A model generated the notes under the pieces. That model saw only the letters and a program-made list of their open reading frames with translations. It ran no database searches and was not told the origin of the DNA. Source: CAYIHX01 sp964363305 (GTDB lineage Bacteria; Bdellovibrionota; UBA1018). From it: 8,393 nt of DNA. Shown here piece by piece: positions 1 through 5,949 of this stretch. The position numbers and the translations under genes were made by a program. The DNA lies in the NCBI GenBank assembly GCA_964363305.1, contig CAYIHX010000084.1, forward strand, positions 1-8,393. The letters run 5' to 3'. How positions within the stretch are numbered: the first letter of the stretch is position 1; each line of letters begins with the position of its first letter.

Positions 1-312
1 GTGCTTCCTCCGGCCCCCCCGCCCGCCTCCCGGGCGGGGGGCGATGGGCCGCGAGTCCGCGCGTTGGGGCCGATCTGGACTCATAAATGGAAGCTGCGGC
101 TTAATGATGAATTTGACGAGGTCGTGCTCGAGGAGTGGGACCTGCCGGGGCGACCGCCCATGCTCGAACTTTCGACCCGAATGGACGGAGAACGAGGAGC
201 GGGCGCGCGACTCAGGAAGTTCATAGCGGCGGCAGAGGCGCGGGGCCTTGCCATTGACCCACAGCCCGAACTCAAGACCCGAGCAGCGCTTCAAACGCTT
301 GTGAACCCCTGA
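1..312 (+). CDS. 3' end of an unrecognised protein gene (5' end outside the window)
   Basis: An open frame runs from the window edge to a TGA at 310-312 (103 codons visible). The first codon in view, GTG, is probably not the real start, because nothing upstream can be seen. The first ~23 residues are a Pro/Ala/Gly-rich linker-like stretch. The rest looks like a folded C-terminal domain with alternating charged and hydrophobic residues: W-x-H-K-W-K-L-R-L near residues 26-34, then VVLEEW and LELSTR. A helix-like segment rich in Ala/Arg follows, and near the end an ELKTRAAL motif. Codon use resembles the rib genes. It is co-directional with ribD and stops 40 nt before it, so it may share their transcript. 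The strand pattern is loosely reminiscent of tunnel-fold (CYTH/triphosphatase) proteins, but no diagnostic motif is present and I do not assign a function. Confidence 0.6.
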   Translation: MLPPAPPPASRAGGDGPRVRALGPIWTHKWKLRLNDEFDEVVLEEWDLPGRPPMLELSTRMDGERGAGARLRKFIAAAEARGLAIDPQPELKTRAALQTLVNP

Positions 313-319
313 AAAAGTT

Positions 320-335
320 GCGGGCCTGAACCCGC
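320..335 (+). other. Small GC stem-loop between the first gene and ribD
   Basis: GCGGG (320-324) and CCCGC (331-335) form a perfect 5-bp stem with the 6-nt loop CCTGAA, 7 nt after the stop of the upstream gene and 17 nt before ribD. No T-run follows, so it is not a standard intrinsic terminator. It could be a weak attenuating or processing hairpin, or chance in GC-rich DNA. Confidence 0.25.
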
Positions 336-352
336 TATGGGACAGGTTTGCT

Positions 353-1318
353 GTGGAGCAGCTTTTCCAGGTTCCCGGCATCCGCGCGGCCATTGACCTC
401 GCATCGAGTTTTCGGGGTGCAACGGCGCCCAATCCTCCGGTCGGCGCGGCCGCCTGGGATCGTGAAGGTCAGCTCTTGGGGGTAGAGGCGCATCAGTGTG
501 CTGGCGCTGCGCATGCGGAAGTCCGCCTCCTCACTCTTTTGCGGGATCATGGCACCCTTTCCAGGCTGCATTCGATGTTCGTGACGCTCGAACCCTGCAA
601 TCACGTCGGGCGCACCGGCCCGTGTACGAAAGCGTTGCTGGAGTCTTCCCTGCGCGAAATCATCATCGGCGTTCGCGATCCGAATCCGGATGTCACCGGG
701 GGTGGCGCTGCCGCTTTACAGCGCGCGGAGGTCCATGTGATGGCGCTTTCGCTCGTGCCCGAGCGCGAGGCCTGCGAGCGGCTGATCGAACCCTTCCGAA
801 AACTGACGACGGTGCGCCGCCCCTGGGTGACGTTGAAAACCGCGCATCAGAATCGAGAGCTCTGGTCGTCGATGGTGCCCCCGGTCGGCTCGGTGACTTT
901 CACGTCGCACGAAGGGCTCGTGCTCGCGCACTCGCTGCGCAAAAGGGCCGACGCGATCATTACGGGCAGCGGCACGGTGCTCGCGGATATTCCGCGGTTC
1001 ACCGTGAGGCACGTCGCTGACCACGAGGGCAAGCGCAGGTTCCTCGTCGTCCTCGATCGAAGAAAGCGGGTTCCCGAGTCGTGGTGGGACGGCGCTTTTC
1101 TTCGCGGATTTGACCGGGTTGAGGCCGGGTCGATCAATGAGGCGCTCGACGAACTGGGGCGGCGTGGTTGTCTCGAAGTACTGGTCGAGGCTGGGCCGAC
1201 GCTTTCGAAAACGGTGGATGAGCTCGATCTCTGGGACGAGTGGGTTCGAATCTACCAGGACGGGGAGGGTGAATGTTCACAGGAATTATTGAAAAATGTG
1301 GATTCATTCGAGAGATAA
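353..1318 (+). CDS. ribD: Bifunctional diaminohydroxyphosphoribosylaminopyrimidine deaminase / 5-amino-6-(5-phosphoribosylamino)uracil reductase
   Basis: RibD carries out the second and third steps of the GTP branch of riboflavin synthesis in the cytoplasm: zinc-dependent deamination of the pyrimidine, then NADPH-dependent reduction of the ribosyl side chain. The N-terminal deaminase domain (about residues 8-150) has the zinc and proton-shuttle signature H54-A-E56 and the cysteine pair C82/C91 in PCNHVGRTGPC. The C-terminal reductase domain (about 157-321) shows ADAIITGSGTVLAD and FTVR around 199-219, and VLVEAGPTL near 276-284. The start is GTG at 353, with AGG at 344-346 six nt upstream. 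At 321 residues it is somewhat shorter than typical RibD (about 360). The usual A-x-S-x-DG substrate motif after the 'LK' strand is replaced by AHQNRELW, and the usual E-G-G reads E-A-G. The deaminase assignment is firm. The reductase is recognisable but divergent. The 3' end overlaps ribE by 46 nt. Confidence 0.93.
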   Translation: MEQLFQVPGIRAAIDLASSFRGATAPNPPVGAAAWDREGQLLGVEAHQCAGAAHAEVRLLTLLRDHGTLSRLHSMFVTLEPCNHVGRTGPCTKALLESSLREIIIGVRDPNPDVTGGGAAALQRAEVHVMALSLVPEREACERLIEPFRKLTTVRRPWVTLKTAHQNRELWSSMVPPVGSVTFTSHEGLVLAHSLRKRADAIITGSGTVLADIPRFTVRHVADHEGKRRFLVVLDRRKRVPESWWDGAFLRGFDRVEAGSINEALDELGRRGCLEVLVEAGPTLSKTVDELDLWDEWVRIYQDGEGECSQELLKNVDSFER

Positions 1319-1866
1319 GCGTCGAGGGCGTGGGTTCGAAGCTCGTGGTTGAGACCGGATTTGTCGACCTGGAGCTTGGCGAAAGCGTGGCGCTGAACGG
1401 TGTATGCCTGACGGTCGCGGAACTCGATTCGGCCGGTCGCGCGCTTTTCCATCTTTCGGGTGAGACGCTCGCCCGCACGGCTTTCGGGCAGGTGCGGCCG
1501 GGGGAGCGGGTCAATCTGGAGCGCGCGATGCCCGCGATCGGTCGGTTCTCCGGTCATATTGTCCAAGGGCATGTCGATGGTATCGGTCAGGTCGAAGGCA
1601 TTGAACCGCGCGATGACGGAAGCTTCCGCTTTCGAGTGGCCGTGCCGTCGGAGATACTGCGGTATTGCATCGAGAAGGGCTCCCTCTGCGTGCAGGGGAT
1701 CAGCCTGACGATCAATGCGGTCAACGAAACAGGTGTCGAGTTCATGATCATTCCTCATACGTGGTCGCAGACGACGCTGTCGAGCTTGCGACCAGGGGAT
1801 TTTCTTAATCTCGAAGCAGATGTGATCGCCAAATACGTCGAAAAATTCACGGGGAGAGTAAAGTGA
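1273..1866 (+). CDS. ribE: Riboflavin synthase (alpha subunit type)
   Basis: This enzyme dismutates two molecules of 6,7-dimethyl-8-ribityllumazine into riboflavin and the pyrimidinedione that RibH reuses. The protein opens with the family hallmark MFTGIIE. It consists of two tandem lumazine-binding barrels, about residues 1-97 and 98-197, the normal family length (around 200). Domain 1 carries LNGVCLTV (41-48, with the conserved Cys45), ETLARTAFG and VNLERA. The junction has HIVQGHVDG (95-103), and domain 2 carries QGISLTIN and FMIIPHTW. A strong GGGGAGGG ribosome binding site at 1262-1269 lies just before ATG 1273, inside the ribD coding region. The stop TGA (1864-1866) shares its last base with the ribBA ATG. 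Overlaps at both ends suggest translational coupling. The naming follows the ribE usage for riboflavin synthase (ribC in E. coli). Confidence 0.96.
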   Translation: MFTGIIEKCGFIREISVEGVGSKLVVETGFVDLELGESVALNGVCLTVAELDSAGRALFHLSGETLARTAFGQVRPGERVNLERAMPAIGRFSGHIVQGHVDGIGQVEGIEPRDDGSFRFRVAVPSEILRYCIEKGSLCVQGISLTINAVNETGVEFMIIPHTWSQTTLSSLRPGDFLNLEADVIAKYVEKFTGRVK

Positions 1867-3080
1867 TGCCGATCGAAAGAATAACACGGGCTATGGATGC
1901 TTTGCGGGATGGCCGGATGATCATTCTCGTCGATGATGAGGCGCGCGAGAACGAGGGTGATCTGGTTTTCGCGGCTGAGTTCGCGACGGCGGAGAAGATT
2001 AATTTCATGGCGACGCAGGCGCGTGGCTTGATTTGCCTGACTTTGACTTCTGAGCGGGTCGCGCAGCTTGAGCTACCGATGATGACGGAGAATAATCGAT
2101 CCCCGCACGCAACCGCCTTCACGGTGTCGATTGAGGCCCGTGAAGGGGTGACTACGGGGATTTCCGCGCAGGACCGCGCGCACACCGTTCGCGTGGCGGT
2201 CGATCCGGCCCGGGGCGCGGCTGATCTGGTGGTTCCGGGGCACATTTTTCCTCTTCGCGCGGTCGAGGGCGGCGTGTTGGTGCGCGCCGGGCATACCGAG
2301 GGCTCGGTTGATTTGGCTCGCCTGGCGGGCCTCAGGCCCGCCGCCGTGATCTGCGAGATCCTGAAAGAAGATGGCACGATGGCTCGAATGCCGGATCTTC
2401 AAGAGTTTGCCCGCAAGCACGCCCTCGAGATTGTCACCATCCAGGATCTCATCGCGTATCGAATGGAGCGCGACACGCTCATTGAACGCGTCGCGACCAC
2501 GCGATTCCCATCGCAGTTCGGGGATGGGGAGTTTCAGTTGCACGCCTATCGGAGCAAGGTCGATGGGGCCGAGCATTTGGCGATTGCCAAGGGGGAATTG
2601 AAAAATCCGGTATTGGTACGGGTCCATTCTGAGTGCTTGACCGGCGATGCGTTGGGCTCTCTTCGCTGCGATTGCGGCGCGCAGCTTCAGGCGGCGTTGC
2701 GGCAGATCAGCGAAAGCGAGAATGGCGTTCTCGTCTATATGCGCCGCCAAGAAGGGCGGGGGATCGGGCTCGCGAACAAGATTCGCGCCTATGAGCTGCA
2801 GGATCACGGGATGGATACAGTCGAAGCCAATCGCCATCTCGGTTTCAAGGACGATCTTCGTCATTACGGCCTCGGTGCTCAGATTCTTCGCGACCTGGGG
2901 GTTTCCCAGCTTCGGCTGCTCACGAATAATCCCAAGAAGGTGATCGGGTTGCAGGGTTATGGATTGGAGATCATCGAACGAGTGCCGATTGAGATCTCGC
3001 CGAATTTGCACAATCTGAATTACCTGAAAACGAAAGCAGCGAAGATGGGGCATGAGCTCGAGAAAGTGAAGGGGGCCTAA
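1866..3080 (+). CDS. ribBA: Bifunctional 3,4-dihydroxy-2-butanone-4-phosphate synthase / GTP cyclohydrolase II
   Basis: The two domains make both precursors of the pathway: DHBP from ribulose-5-phosphate, and the first pyrimidine intermediate from GTP. The RibB domain (about residues 1-200) has the acidic metal/substrate loop DDEARENEGD (23-32), TTGISAQDRAHT (96-107), VPGHIFPL and GHTEGSVDLARLAG (142-155). The RibA domain (about 205-404) has the zinc ligands C257, C268 and C270 in SECLTGDALGSLRCDCG, then RRQEGRGIGL (293-302), DLRHYGLGAQIL (330-341) and TNNPKK (353-358). All expected motifs of both activities look intact, and the 404-residue length is normal for fused RibBA. I chose ATG 1866 over GTG 1863 because it forms the TGATG junction with ribE and lies 7 nt from the GGGGAGAG site at 1851-1858. 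The gene joins ribH by TAATG. Confidence 0.97.
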   Translation: MPIERITRAMDALRDGRMIILVDDEARENEGDLVFAAEFATAEKINFMATQARGLICLTLTSERVAQLELPMMTENNRSPHATAFTVSIEAREGVTTGISAQDRAHTVRVAVDPARGAADLVVPGHIFPLRAVEGGVLVRAGHTEGSVDLARLAGLRPAAVICEILKEDGTMARMPDLQEFARKHALEIVTIQDLIAYRMERDTLIERVATTRFPSQFGDGEFQLHAYRSKVDGAEHLAIAKGELKNPVLVRVHSECLTGDALGSLRCDCGAQLQAALRQISESENGVLVYMRRQEGRGIGLANKIRAYELQDHGMDTVEANRHLGFKDDLRHYGLGAQILRDLGVSQLRLLTNNPKKVIGLQGYGLEIIERVPIEISPNLHNLNYLKTKAAKMGHELEKVKGA

Positions 3081-3520
3081 TGCGTATCGCTTTGGTGGTG
3101 AGTCGGTATTATCGGGAAATCGTGGATGGCCTGGAGCGTGGTGCGCGCGAGTACCTGGGCGAGCAGTCGATCACGATACAGGCCGCGGATGTTTTTGAGG
3201 CGCCCGGCGCGTTTGAGATTCCTCTCATCTCCCAGGAGGTCGCGCGGACGGGGCGCTATGCTGGAGTCGTTTGCCTGGGGTGTGTGATTCAGGGTGACAC
3301 GGCTCATTTTGACTTGATCAGCGAGAGTGCCGCGCAGGGGATTCTTCAGGCGAGTCTCGCGACTCGTGTCCCGATTGCCTTCGGGGTGCTGACTGTCTTC
3401 GACGAGAAGCAGGCCACGCAGCGCTCTCGGCCCGGTGAGTTCAACAAGGGCCGTGAAGCCGCGGCGGCCTGTTATCAAGCCGCCCGTGTTCTGGGGCTGA
3501 TCTCGGGTCAGTCAGGGTAG
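3080..3520 (+). CDS. ribH: 6,7-dimethyl-8-ribityllumazine synthase
   Basis: RibH condenses 5-amino-6-ribitylaminouracil with DHBP to give the lumazine that RibE converts to riboflavin. It is cytoplasmic and usually pentameric or assembled into icosahedral cages. The sequence shows the N-terminal strand ALVVSRYY (4-11), the substrate-binding APGAFEIP (41-48), GCVIQGDTAHFD (67-78) with the catalytic His76, and GVLTVFDEKQATQR (102-115) with the conserved phosphate-binding Arg115. FNKGREAA follows near the end. The 146-residue length is typical. ATG 3080 overlaps the ribBA TAA by one base and is preceded by AAGGGGG. No nusB follows. Instead the 3' end overlaps the convergent antiporter gene by 9 bp, so the operon ends here. 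Confidence 0.96.
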   Translation: MRIALVVSRYYREIVDGLERGAREYLGEQSITIQAADVFEAPGAFEIPLISQEVARTGRYAGVVCLGCVIQGDTAHFDLISESAAQGILQASLATRVPIAFGVLTVFDEKQATQRSRPGEFNKGREAAAACYQAARVLGLISGQSG

Positions 3521-4807
3521 AAACCACAGGCAGAGGGCTGCGATCACGGTGGGCGGAAGGGCGCCGAGCAGCAGGCCCAGCGGACGAATTCCGTCCGGGC
3601 CGAACGTGGGTTGAAGGATGGCGTAGCCTGCCGGGTTGGGTGCGTTGGCAATAATGGAGAGTCCTCCGCCGGCGACGGCTCCGGCCACGAGGCTGTATTT
3701 TAGCGAGTCGGATAGACCGGACACCTGTGACCCGAGGTAGGTCAGGGCGGAGTTGTCCGTCAGGGCGGTCAGAGCGGTGGTTCCAATAAAAAGTTGTAGG
3801 TCACCGAGTGAGCGCAGGAGGGGAGTGAGCCACCAGGCCTGCGGTTTTCCGAGCACGACCAGCCCGCCGAGAAATAGGCCGACCAGGAGACTCTCTCGGA
3901 GCTGAATGGCTGTTTGGTATTCTCGGGTTACGTGGGTGACACCGATAAAAAAGAGAAAGAGTGGCAAAAAGAGCGCCATATAATGGTTAGTCAGTATGAT
4001 GAGTCCGAGAAAAAGGATGTGGATCGCTACGAGCCATAGCGGGACCTCTCCTCGGATATTGTGTCCGCTCTCGTTTACCGGTGCTTTTTCCGTCGACGAG
4101 CGTAGTGGGTTCAACTCTTTTCGAAAAAAGAACCACAAGGCAATGGTGTTGAGTAGGCCGGCGATGATGGCCTTGTACCCGAACAGGGAAAACATCTGGG
4201 CGGTATCCCAGTTCCAGGTCTGCGCGACCATCACCACGGGGGGCGCCGCGAAGTGGGTGAGCGTCCCTCCGATCGAGATGTTTACGAAGAGCGTGCCGAT
4301 GAGCGCGTATTTCAAAGGGGTCGAAATATTTCGATCGAAAAATCGCTCCTTTAAGATGAGAGCGGTCAACGTCATCGCGGCCGGCTCGGTGATGAGGCTT
4401 CCGAGCCATGGACCGAGGGTGAGCGTGGAGATCAGAAAAGCAGGTTCGGGTTTGAGGGGGATCAGCTTTGCCCCGGCCAGAAGAATCTTTCGAGCGACCC
4501 AGAGGAGGGGCCGGGTAGCGGCCACGCACATGATGGCGAAGACGAAGGCGGGCTCGGTGAAGCTGATCGAGTGAACAAAGTTCAGTGTGTCCGTGGTGCC
4601 GTAGACGACGAAGAGAATACAGACGAAAAGGCCGGCCCAGAGCCCGAACACGAGCTCGACCTCTCCCAGCAACTCAAAGAGGTTGGCTCTGATCGAGCCG
4701 TCGGGGTGTCGGGAGGCGAGAGAATGAAGTTTGGGGGCTCCGAACGTGTGAATAATCGCTACCGCAAAAAACAGCGAAGCGAAGAGTTCTAATAGAGAGG
4801 GGTGCAT
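3512..4807 (-). CDS. Putative Na+/H+ antiporter (PF07399-type integral membrane protein)
   Basis: A 431-residue very hydrophobic inner-membrane protein with roughly ten to twelve predicted transmembrane segments and one clear hydrophilic loop around residues 230-253. Conserved-looking polar motifs lie within membrane regions: GEVELVFGLWAGL (48-60), LGPWLGSLITEPAAMTLTALIL (131-152), SIGGTLTHFAAPP (178-190), LTALTDNSALTYLGS (346-360) and the late GGLSIIANAPNPAGYAIL (381-398). The acidic and Asn residues in these motifs suit cation/proton exchange. The pattern matches the family annotated as putative Na+/H+ antiporter, related in style to ion-transporter superfamily carriers. The transported ion is not proven and other anion or cation carriers remain possible. 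ATG 4807 has no recognisable Shine-Dalgarno. A TATACT hexamer lies 7 nt upstream (see the spacer entry). The gene is single and converges on ribH. Confidence 0.85.
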   Translation of the reverse strand: MHPSLLELFASLFFAVAIIHTFGAPKLHSLASRHPDGSIRANLFELLGEVELVFGLWAGLFVCILFVVYGTTDTLNFVHSISFTEPAFVFAIMCVAATRPLLWVARKILLAGAKLIPLKPEPAFLISTLTLGPWLGSLITEPAAMTLTALILKERFFDRNISTPLKYALIGTLFVNISIGGTLTHFAAPPVVMVAQTWNWDTAQMFSLFGYKAIIAGLLNTIALWFFFRKELNPLRSSTEKAPVNESGHNIRGEVPLWLVAIHILFLGLIILTNHYMALFLPLFLFFIGVTHVTREYQTAIQLRESLLVGLFLGGLVVLGKPQAWWLTPLLRSLGDLQLFIGTTALTALTDNSALTYLGSQVSGLSDSLKYSLVAGAVAGGGLSIIANAPNPAGYAILQPTFGPDGIRPLGLLLGALPPTVIAALCLWFLP

Positions 4808-4893
4808 TTTTACCAGTATAAGTAACCACGTGAAGTAAAAAAGAAATATTTATCATTGAGCATAATGACGCATGATGTTACTTACTGTTTGGA
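4808..4893. promoter_or_regulatory. AT-rich divergent spacer with promoter for the antiporter gene
   Basis: This 86-bp spacer separates two divergent genes and is markedly more AT-rich than its surroundings. On the minus strand the hexamer TATACT (4820-4815) ends exactly 7 nt before the antiporter ATG, so transcription would start at or next to the start codon. The T-rich -35 region is poor. On the plus strand CATAAT (4861-4866) is a possible -10 for the hydrolase gene but has no matching -35. A CACGTG palindrome sits at 4827-4832. AAGTAAC (4820-4826) recurs inverted as GTTACTT (4877-4883). The promoter assignment is a motif reading only. Confidence 0.4.
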
Positions 4894-5949
4894 ATGCCCC
4901 TTTATCTTCGCCTTTTTCCCTATTTTCTGCTGGTGATCGCCCCCTTTGCTCAGGCGCAGACGCGCTTGCTGCGCCAGTGGACGGGGACTGATCTCAACGA
5001 TATCGAGCGGCAGGCCTACCTCTCCCCCGGGGGCGCGGGCTCGCTGGTGCGCATCGCTCTTCAGACGCCGGGCGCGGTCGAACCCGTGGCCTCGCGTGAG
5101 TGTGGTGCGGGCGTCGTTTTCATTGCTGGCGCGGGCGAGAAGGTCGGTCGTTTTCGGGTCATCTCCGAGCGCCTTCGTCGTTTGCCAATTGAACAGTATT
5201 TTTTCGACTATGAGGATCGAGGTCGCCGCACGACTGCTAACGGTCGTGATCTCGCGAAAGCGCTTCTGACCTACCGTCGAGGCCAGTCTGATCGTACCTG
5301 TCGCGTCACTCTGGTGGCCCATGGCGTCGGGGGGCTGATCTCGTTGGCCGCATTGAACGAGCTGCGCTCCGCTTCAGTGCGAGAGATCGGTCCGATCCAG
5401 CTCGTCGCCATGGATACGCCTTGGTATGGGTACTCCGGTCCGAACGACGAAAATTTCCTAGACGCGATCGGAATGTTGCTCGCTATGCCGTTCGTCCCCG
5501 AGGGGTACATCGATTTACGCGACCGGTCTCCATTTTTTAAGAATCTTTACCGTGCCCCATTGCCTCCGCACTTGAAGTTGCGAATTTATTTCGCTCAAGA
5601 CGGCGAGCAGATTACCGATTACAGTGAGTCGCCTCATTCATCGATCAACGAACTCATTCAACGTCACTACACTGAGGACATGAGCGCGCCCCCGGTCCGG
5701 CCGGGGGTGCAGGTCGATAACCTCTGGGCCGCCCTGACGCTTTCAGATGCGTTCGCGGATCTCGATCGGCGCTTGACTCGTCTGGCGAATCGCCGGGAGC
5801 TGACGGAGGAGAACATCCAACTCGAGTTAGCGCACGCCTTCCCCCGGTTTGCCGGGGATTACGAGTCAGTGCTCGACGAGCACTGGGATTTTGCCGAGTA
5901 CCTGAGCTACGAGGTGGCGCGGTTCATCGAGGAAGATGCGAGTCGTTGA
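4894..5949 (+). CDS. Exported alpha/beta-hydrolase-like protein lacking the nucleophile serine
   Basis: A 351-residue protein with a Sec signal peptide (LRLFPYFLLVIAPFAQA, predicted cleavage after residue 21), so probably periplasmic or secreted. Residues ~73-150 follow the start of an alpha/beta-hydrolase fold: strand VVFIAGAG (74-81, oxyanion-loop position), QYFFDYEDRG (101-110), a helix, then RVTLVAHGVGGLISLAAL (137-154). The last is the nucleophile elbow of lipases (normally G/A-H-S-x-G-G), but residue 144 is Gly (GGC) where Ser is expected. An acid (D236) and a histidine (H248 in ESPHSSIN) stand where the rest of a triad could be. C70 and C136 could form a disulfide. The C-terminal ~75 residues look helical and unique. 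ATG 4894 is the first usable start after an in-frame TGA at 4873-4875, and its ribosome binding site is weak. The 3' end overlaps the convergent M48 gene by 43 bp. The fold is fairly likely, but activity is doubtful. Confidence 0.75.
   Translation: MPLYLRLFPYFLLVIAPFAQAQTRLLRQWTGTDLNDIERQAYLSPGGAGSLVRIALQTPGAVEPVASRECGAGVVFIAGAGEKVGRFRVISERLRRLPIEQYFFDYEDRGRRTTANGRDLAKALLTYRRGQSDRTCRVTLVAHGVGGLISLAALNELRSASVREIGPIQLVAMDTPWYGYSGPNDENFLDAIGMLLAMPFVPEGYIDLRDRSPFFKNLYRAPLPPHLKLRIYFAQDGEQITDYSESPHSSINELIQRHYTEDMSAPPVRPGVQVDNLWAALTLSDAFADLDRRLTRLANRRELTEENIQLELAHAFPRFAGDYESVLDEHWDFAEYLSYEVARFIEEDASR

Noticed and set aside
313..352. Looked for an FMN riboswitch (RFN element) before ribD
   Set aside because: Only 40 nt are available and no RFN-conserved blocks are present.
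496..1020. A 174-codon plus-strand frame inside ribD
   Set aside because: It is out of frame with clear RibD motifs, and the product is Arg/Ala-rich and low in order, as expected for an off-frame shadow.
1252..1887. A 211-codon minus-strand open frame opposite ribE
   Set aside because: It is a shadow of ribE, whose family motifs run through the whole region on the plus strand.
2324..2342. A perfect 8-bp inverted repeat (GGCGGGCC, loop TCA, GGCCCGCC) in ribBA
   Set aside because: It encodes the conserved LAGLRPAA segment of the RibB domain. Codon composition explains it, and there is no T-run or intergenic setting.
2073..3053. A 326-codon minus-strand open frame opposite ribBA
   Set aside because: It lies entirely over well-conserved ribBA coding sequence. 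The long antisense frame is explained by GC-rich codon bias and its product shows no recognisable domain.
5024..5033. CCCCCGGGGG palindrome in the hydrolase-like gene
   Set aside because: It is a simple consequence of the SPGG codons, with no supporting context for a regulatory role.
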